NCBI GenBank assembly: GCA_943325655.2
Contig: CALPQG020000110.1
Coordinates: forward strand, 1-7,555
DNA: 7,555 nucleotides
Direction of reading: 5' to 3'
Source of the DNA: Bifidobacterium breve
GTDB taxonomy: Bacteria > Bacteroidota > Bacteroidia > Cytophagales > UBA9547
Of this stretch, positions 5,432 through 7,555 are shown in pieces. A model generated the notes under the pieces. That model was given only the letters and a program-made list of their open reading frames with translations, was not told the origin of the DNA and did no database searches. A program made the position numbers and the translations under genes. The number at the start of each line of letters is the position of its first letter. The stretch's first letter is position 1.

Positions 5432-6313
5432 ATGCCAAGTTTAAAGGAAGTCAGAAATAGAATTGTATCTGTAAATTCGACCCAACAAATCACTAAAGCC
5501 ATGAAAATGGTTGCGGCGGCGAAGTTGCGTAGGGCTCAGGATGCAATTACTCAATTGAGACCTTATTCTCAAAAATTATCAGGTATTATCAGCAATGTTT
5601 CTTCTCAAAGTGATGAAGGATTTGATAATCCATTTGCAGAGCAACGTCAGGTAAACAATGTTTTGATTGTAGTCATTACTTCAGACCGTGGTTTGTGCGG
5701 TGCATTCAATACCAATATCTGTAAAGCTGTAAACAACCTTTTGACCGAAAGCTATGCTACACAATTGGCAGCAGGTAATGTTACCTTGTTGGCAGTTGGA
5801 AAAAAAGGCAATGATTATTTTACCAAAAGAGGTTTAAATGTTGATGCGAGATTTGTAACTCAATTTTCTGATTTATCATTTGACAAAGTAAAGTTAATCG
5901 CTGAAGAAGTGATGACGGGCTTTTCTGCCGGTAAATTTGATAAAGTTGAATTGGTTTTCAATGAATTCAGAAATGTGGCCTTACAAATTATCAGAACAGA
6001 ACAATTCTTACCAATTGTTGCTACTGAAAATACCAATGATAGTAAAGCAGAAGTGAACAGTATTTTTGAACCTTCTAAAGTTGAAATTTTATCAGAATTG
6101 TTACCTAAGTCTTTAAAAATTCAATTCTATAAATCATTGTTAGAATCTAACGCCTCTGAACATGGTGCGCGTATGTCAGCGATGGACAAAGCAACTGAAA
6201 ATGCTGGAGAGTTATTGAAAGCACTTAAATTGTCTTACAATAGATCTCGTCAGGCAGCAATTACAAATGAAATTCTTGAAATTGTTGGTGGTGCTGAAGC
6301 ATTGGCAAAATAA
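5432..6313 (+). CDS. atpG: F1Fo ATP synthase subunit gamma
   Basis: Gamma is the central rotor shaft that couples c-ring rotation to the catalytic sites. The 293-residue protein has the conserved N-terminal helix (M-P-S-L-K-E-V-R-N-R-I and T-K-A-M-K-M-V-A-A-A-K-L-R-R-A at 21-35), the central S-D-R-G-L-C-G-A-F-N motif (84-93), and the C-terminal helix with A-R-M-S-A-M-D-K-A-T-E-N-A and Y-N-R-S-R-Q-A-A-I-T-N-E-I. The ends form the antiparallel coiled coil inside the alpha3beta3 head. Length and motifs are normal. It is separated from atpA by 88 bp and is the last gene of the cluster; atpD does not follow, unlike the E. coli order alpha-gamma-beta-epsilon. Confidence 0.97.
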   Translation: MPSLKEVRNRIVSVNSTQQITKAMKMVAAAKLRRAQDAITQLRPYSQKLSGIISNVSSQSDEGFDNPFAEQRQVNNVLIVVITSDRGLCGAFNTNICKAVNNLLTESYATQLAAGNVTLLAVGKKGNDYFTKRGLNVDARFVTQFSDLSFDKVKLIAEEVMTGFSAGKFDKVELVFNEFRNVALQIIRTEQFLPIVATENTNDSKAEVNSIFEPSKVEILSELLPKSLKIQFYKSLLESNASEHGARMSAMDKATENAGELLKALKLSYNRSRQAAITNEILEIVGGAEALAK

Positions 6314-6336
6314 GATTTATTCAATGTATAATATTT

Positions 6337-6368
6337 AAAAAAGACTACTCTAAAGGTAGTCTTTTTTT
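6337..6368 (+). terminator. Rho-independent terminator of the ATP synthase operon
   Basis: AAAAAAGACTAC (6337-6348) pairs with GTAGTCTTTTTT (6356-6367) around a seven-base loop (TCTAAAG), and the T-run extends to 6368. The G/C-containing core is GACTAC/GTAGTC, flanked by an A-run and a T-run. It starts 23 bp after the atpG stop codon, where an operon end is expected. The matching A-run would let it work in both directions, although the next gene is on the same strand. Confidence 0.9.
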
Positions 6369-6391
6369 GTAACCATTTAATTTTTAACACG

Positions 6392-6420
6392 TAGAAGTTC
6401 AAGTTAAATACTTACTTCTA
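6392..6420 (+). promoter_or_regulatory. Stem-loop in the subtilase leader ending on the start codon
   Basis: TAGAAGT (6392-6398) pairs with ACTTCTA (6414-6420), and after a two-base bulge (TC) AAGT (6401-6404) pairs with ACTT (6410-6413) around a five-base loop. The last paired base is the A of the ATG at 6420. The stem is A/T-rich and of modest stability. Folding would bury the ribosome landing site of the protease gene, so it may damp translation; this is inference from position only. Confidence 0.4.
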
Positions 6421-7555
6421 TGAGAAAATTAGCTACTCTTTTATTCTTTGTCTTTATTGGTAATTACATATTTGCCCAAAATATAGTCTTTGAACCTTAC
6501 ACGATTAAATCTAATGTGAAATCGGAAGATTATTTTCCCGACAAAATAGTTTTTAAACTTAAACCTGGCATAACCTTAGGAAGTCCTTCAAGTAGAATTT
6601 CGGAAACTTCATTCCAAACTGTATTGACTCAAATTGGTGGTACTGATGTTAAACCATTATTCGATTTGTCGAAAATGCCTGCTGCTCAATTTAGAAAGAG
6701 CAATGCTGCCCCTTCTGATTTAAATTTAATTTATGAATTGACTATCTCCAAAGATAAATCATTGCTGAAATCTATCAACCAATTATTGAAAAGTGGCTTG
6801 GTGCAATATGCAGAACCAAAATTTATCAGTCGTCCTTTGTTTGTTCCTAATGATGATTTTTCTGATTCATTAACTGGTGATCAATGGCATTTGAATTTAA
6901 TTAGGGCTTATGAAGCTTGGAATGATAGCGCCAATAGAGGTGATACCAATATGGTGTTGGGAATTATTGATACCGGTTTTTTAAATACCTTTGTTGATTT
7001 TAAAGACAATATCAAATACAACCATGGCGAAATGGGAGCTGGTAAAGAGTCCAATAATGTTGATGACGATGCCGATGGTTATATTGACAATTGGCAAGGT
7101 TGGGATGTTGCTGACAATGACAATAATCCTACTTTTGAAAATAACCATGGATTGTGTGTAGCTGGTTTATCTTCAGCCACTCCCAACAATGATACCATGG
7201 TCATTGGTACAGGTTTTCATTGTAAGTTTTTGCCTATAAAAGCATCTAAAACCGGAACCAATGGAAGTATTGATAAAGGCTATGAAGGCATCACTTATGC
7301 TATTACACACGGTTGTAAAGTAGTAAATTTGTCATGGGGACATGTTGGCTACTCTCAATCAGAACAAGATTTTATCAATGATGTGGTGGTTAATTATGAT
7401 GTGATGATTGTTGCCGCTGCTGGTAATATCAATGGTAGTACTGACTATTATTATCCTGCATCATTTGATAATGTGTTGTCTGTAACTTATTCAGCTTCTG
7501 ACGATGTTAAATATGGTGGCAATTACAATGATAAAATAGATATTGATGCACCTGG
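6420..7555 (+). CDS. Secreted subtilisin-family (S8) serine protease, N-terminal part
   Basis: The frame is open from the ATG at 6420 to the window end (378 codons plus 2 bases). It begins with a signal peptide (M-R-K-L followed by L-F-F-V-F-I-G, ending F-A-Q) and a propeptide-like region with F-P-D-K-I-V-F-K-L-K-P-G (about 39-50) and V-Q-Y-A-E-P (about 130), as in the inhibitory prodomains of Bacteroidota subtilases. The S8 domain starts near 155. The catalytic Asp is D184 in G-I-I-D-T-G, the His is H243 in N-H-G-L-C-V-A-G, and the oxyanion Asn is N336 in A-A-A-G-N. The catalytic Ser block lies beyond the window; the last visible residues, D-A-P-G, normally precede it. An acidic loop, V-D-D-D-A-D-G-Y-I-D (214-223), resembles a calcium site. 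A C-terminal type IX secretion domain is plausible but not visible. It is separated from the ATP synthase operon by the terminator. Confidence 0.93.
   Translation, partial: MRKLATLLFFVFIGNYIFAQNIVFEPYTIKSNVKSEDYFPDKIVFKLKPGITLGSPSSRISETSFQTVLTQIGGTDVKPLFDLSKMPAAQFRKSNAAPSDLNLIYELTISKDKSLLKSINQLLKSGLVQYAEPKFISRPLFVPNDDFSDSLTGDQWHLNLIRAYEAWNDSANRGDTNMVLGIIDTGFLNTFVDFKDNIKYNHGEMGAGKESNNVDDDADGYIDNWQGWDVADNDNNPTFENNHGLCVAGLSSATPNNDTMVIGTGFHCKFLPIKASKTGTNGSIDKGYEGITYAITHGCKVVNLSWGHVGYSQSEQDFINDVVVNYDVMIVAAAGNINGSTDYYYPASFDNVLSVTYSASDDVKYGGNYNDKIDIDAP

Noticed and set aside
6366..6419. Promoter of the subtilase gene
   Set aside because: A TTTG at 6366-6369 overlaps the terminator T-run, but the sequence about 20 bp on (TAGAAGTT) does not match the -7 consensus. 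A promoter must exist in or near here, but I cannot place it.

Overview
The window is about 7.5 kb of an AT-rich chromosome from a member of the Bacteroidota. Several features point there: an ATP synthase subunit a with a long His-rich N-terminal extension, a b-E-F-H-A-G type gene set without atpD or atpC, an upstream M23 peptidase/bactofilin pair, a signal-peptide-bearing subtilase, and start codons preceded by A-rich sequence rather than a Shine-Dalgarno motif. All genes are on the + strand. The genus cannot be told from the sequence alone.

Layout. Positions 1-105 are the last 34 codons of an M23 (LytM/EnvC-like) peptidoglycan peptidase. A 92-bp gap (106-197) carrying two facing arrays of 7-bp repeats leads to a bactofilin gene (198-587). 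This overlaps a small AtpZ-like membrane protein gene (about 556-780), which overlaps an AtpI-like four-helix membrane protein gene (773-1174). The ATP synthase genes follow: atpB (a), atpE (c), atpF (b), atpH (delta), atpA (alpha) and atpG (gamma). A strong intrinsic terminator at 6337-6368 closes the cluster. A secreted subtilisin-family protease gene starts at 6420 and runs off the window; its catalytic Asp and His and oxyanion Asn are visible, but its catalytic Ser is not.

How the genes work together. AtpB, AtpE and AtpF form the membrane Fo sector, AtpH and AtpF the peripheral stalk, and AtpA and AtpG part of F1. The beta and epsilon subunits needed for a working enzyme are not here and must be encoded elsewhere, a known arrangement in many Bacteroidota. 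The two small membrane proteins before atpB are in the position of the AtpI/AtpZ assembly factors. The bactofilin and M23 peptidase look like a cell-shape module attached to the front of the operon.

Most noteworthy. No wholly new gene system is visible. The best non-routine signals are: (1) two intergenic regions with the same unusual build, convergent arrays of heptamers that each begin with GT; (2) a perfect 12-bp stem with a GAAA loop directly after atpE, a candidate control point for subunit c stoichiometry; (3) the His-rich extracytoplasmic extension of subunit a, together with a mitochondrial-type swap of the E219/H245 pair; (4) a hairpin that ends on the first base of the subtilase start codon.
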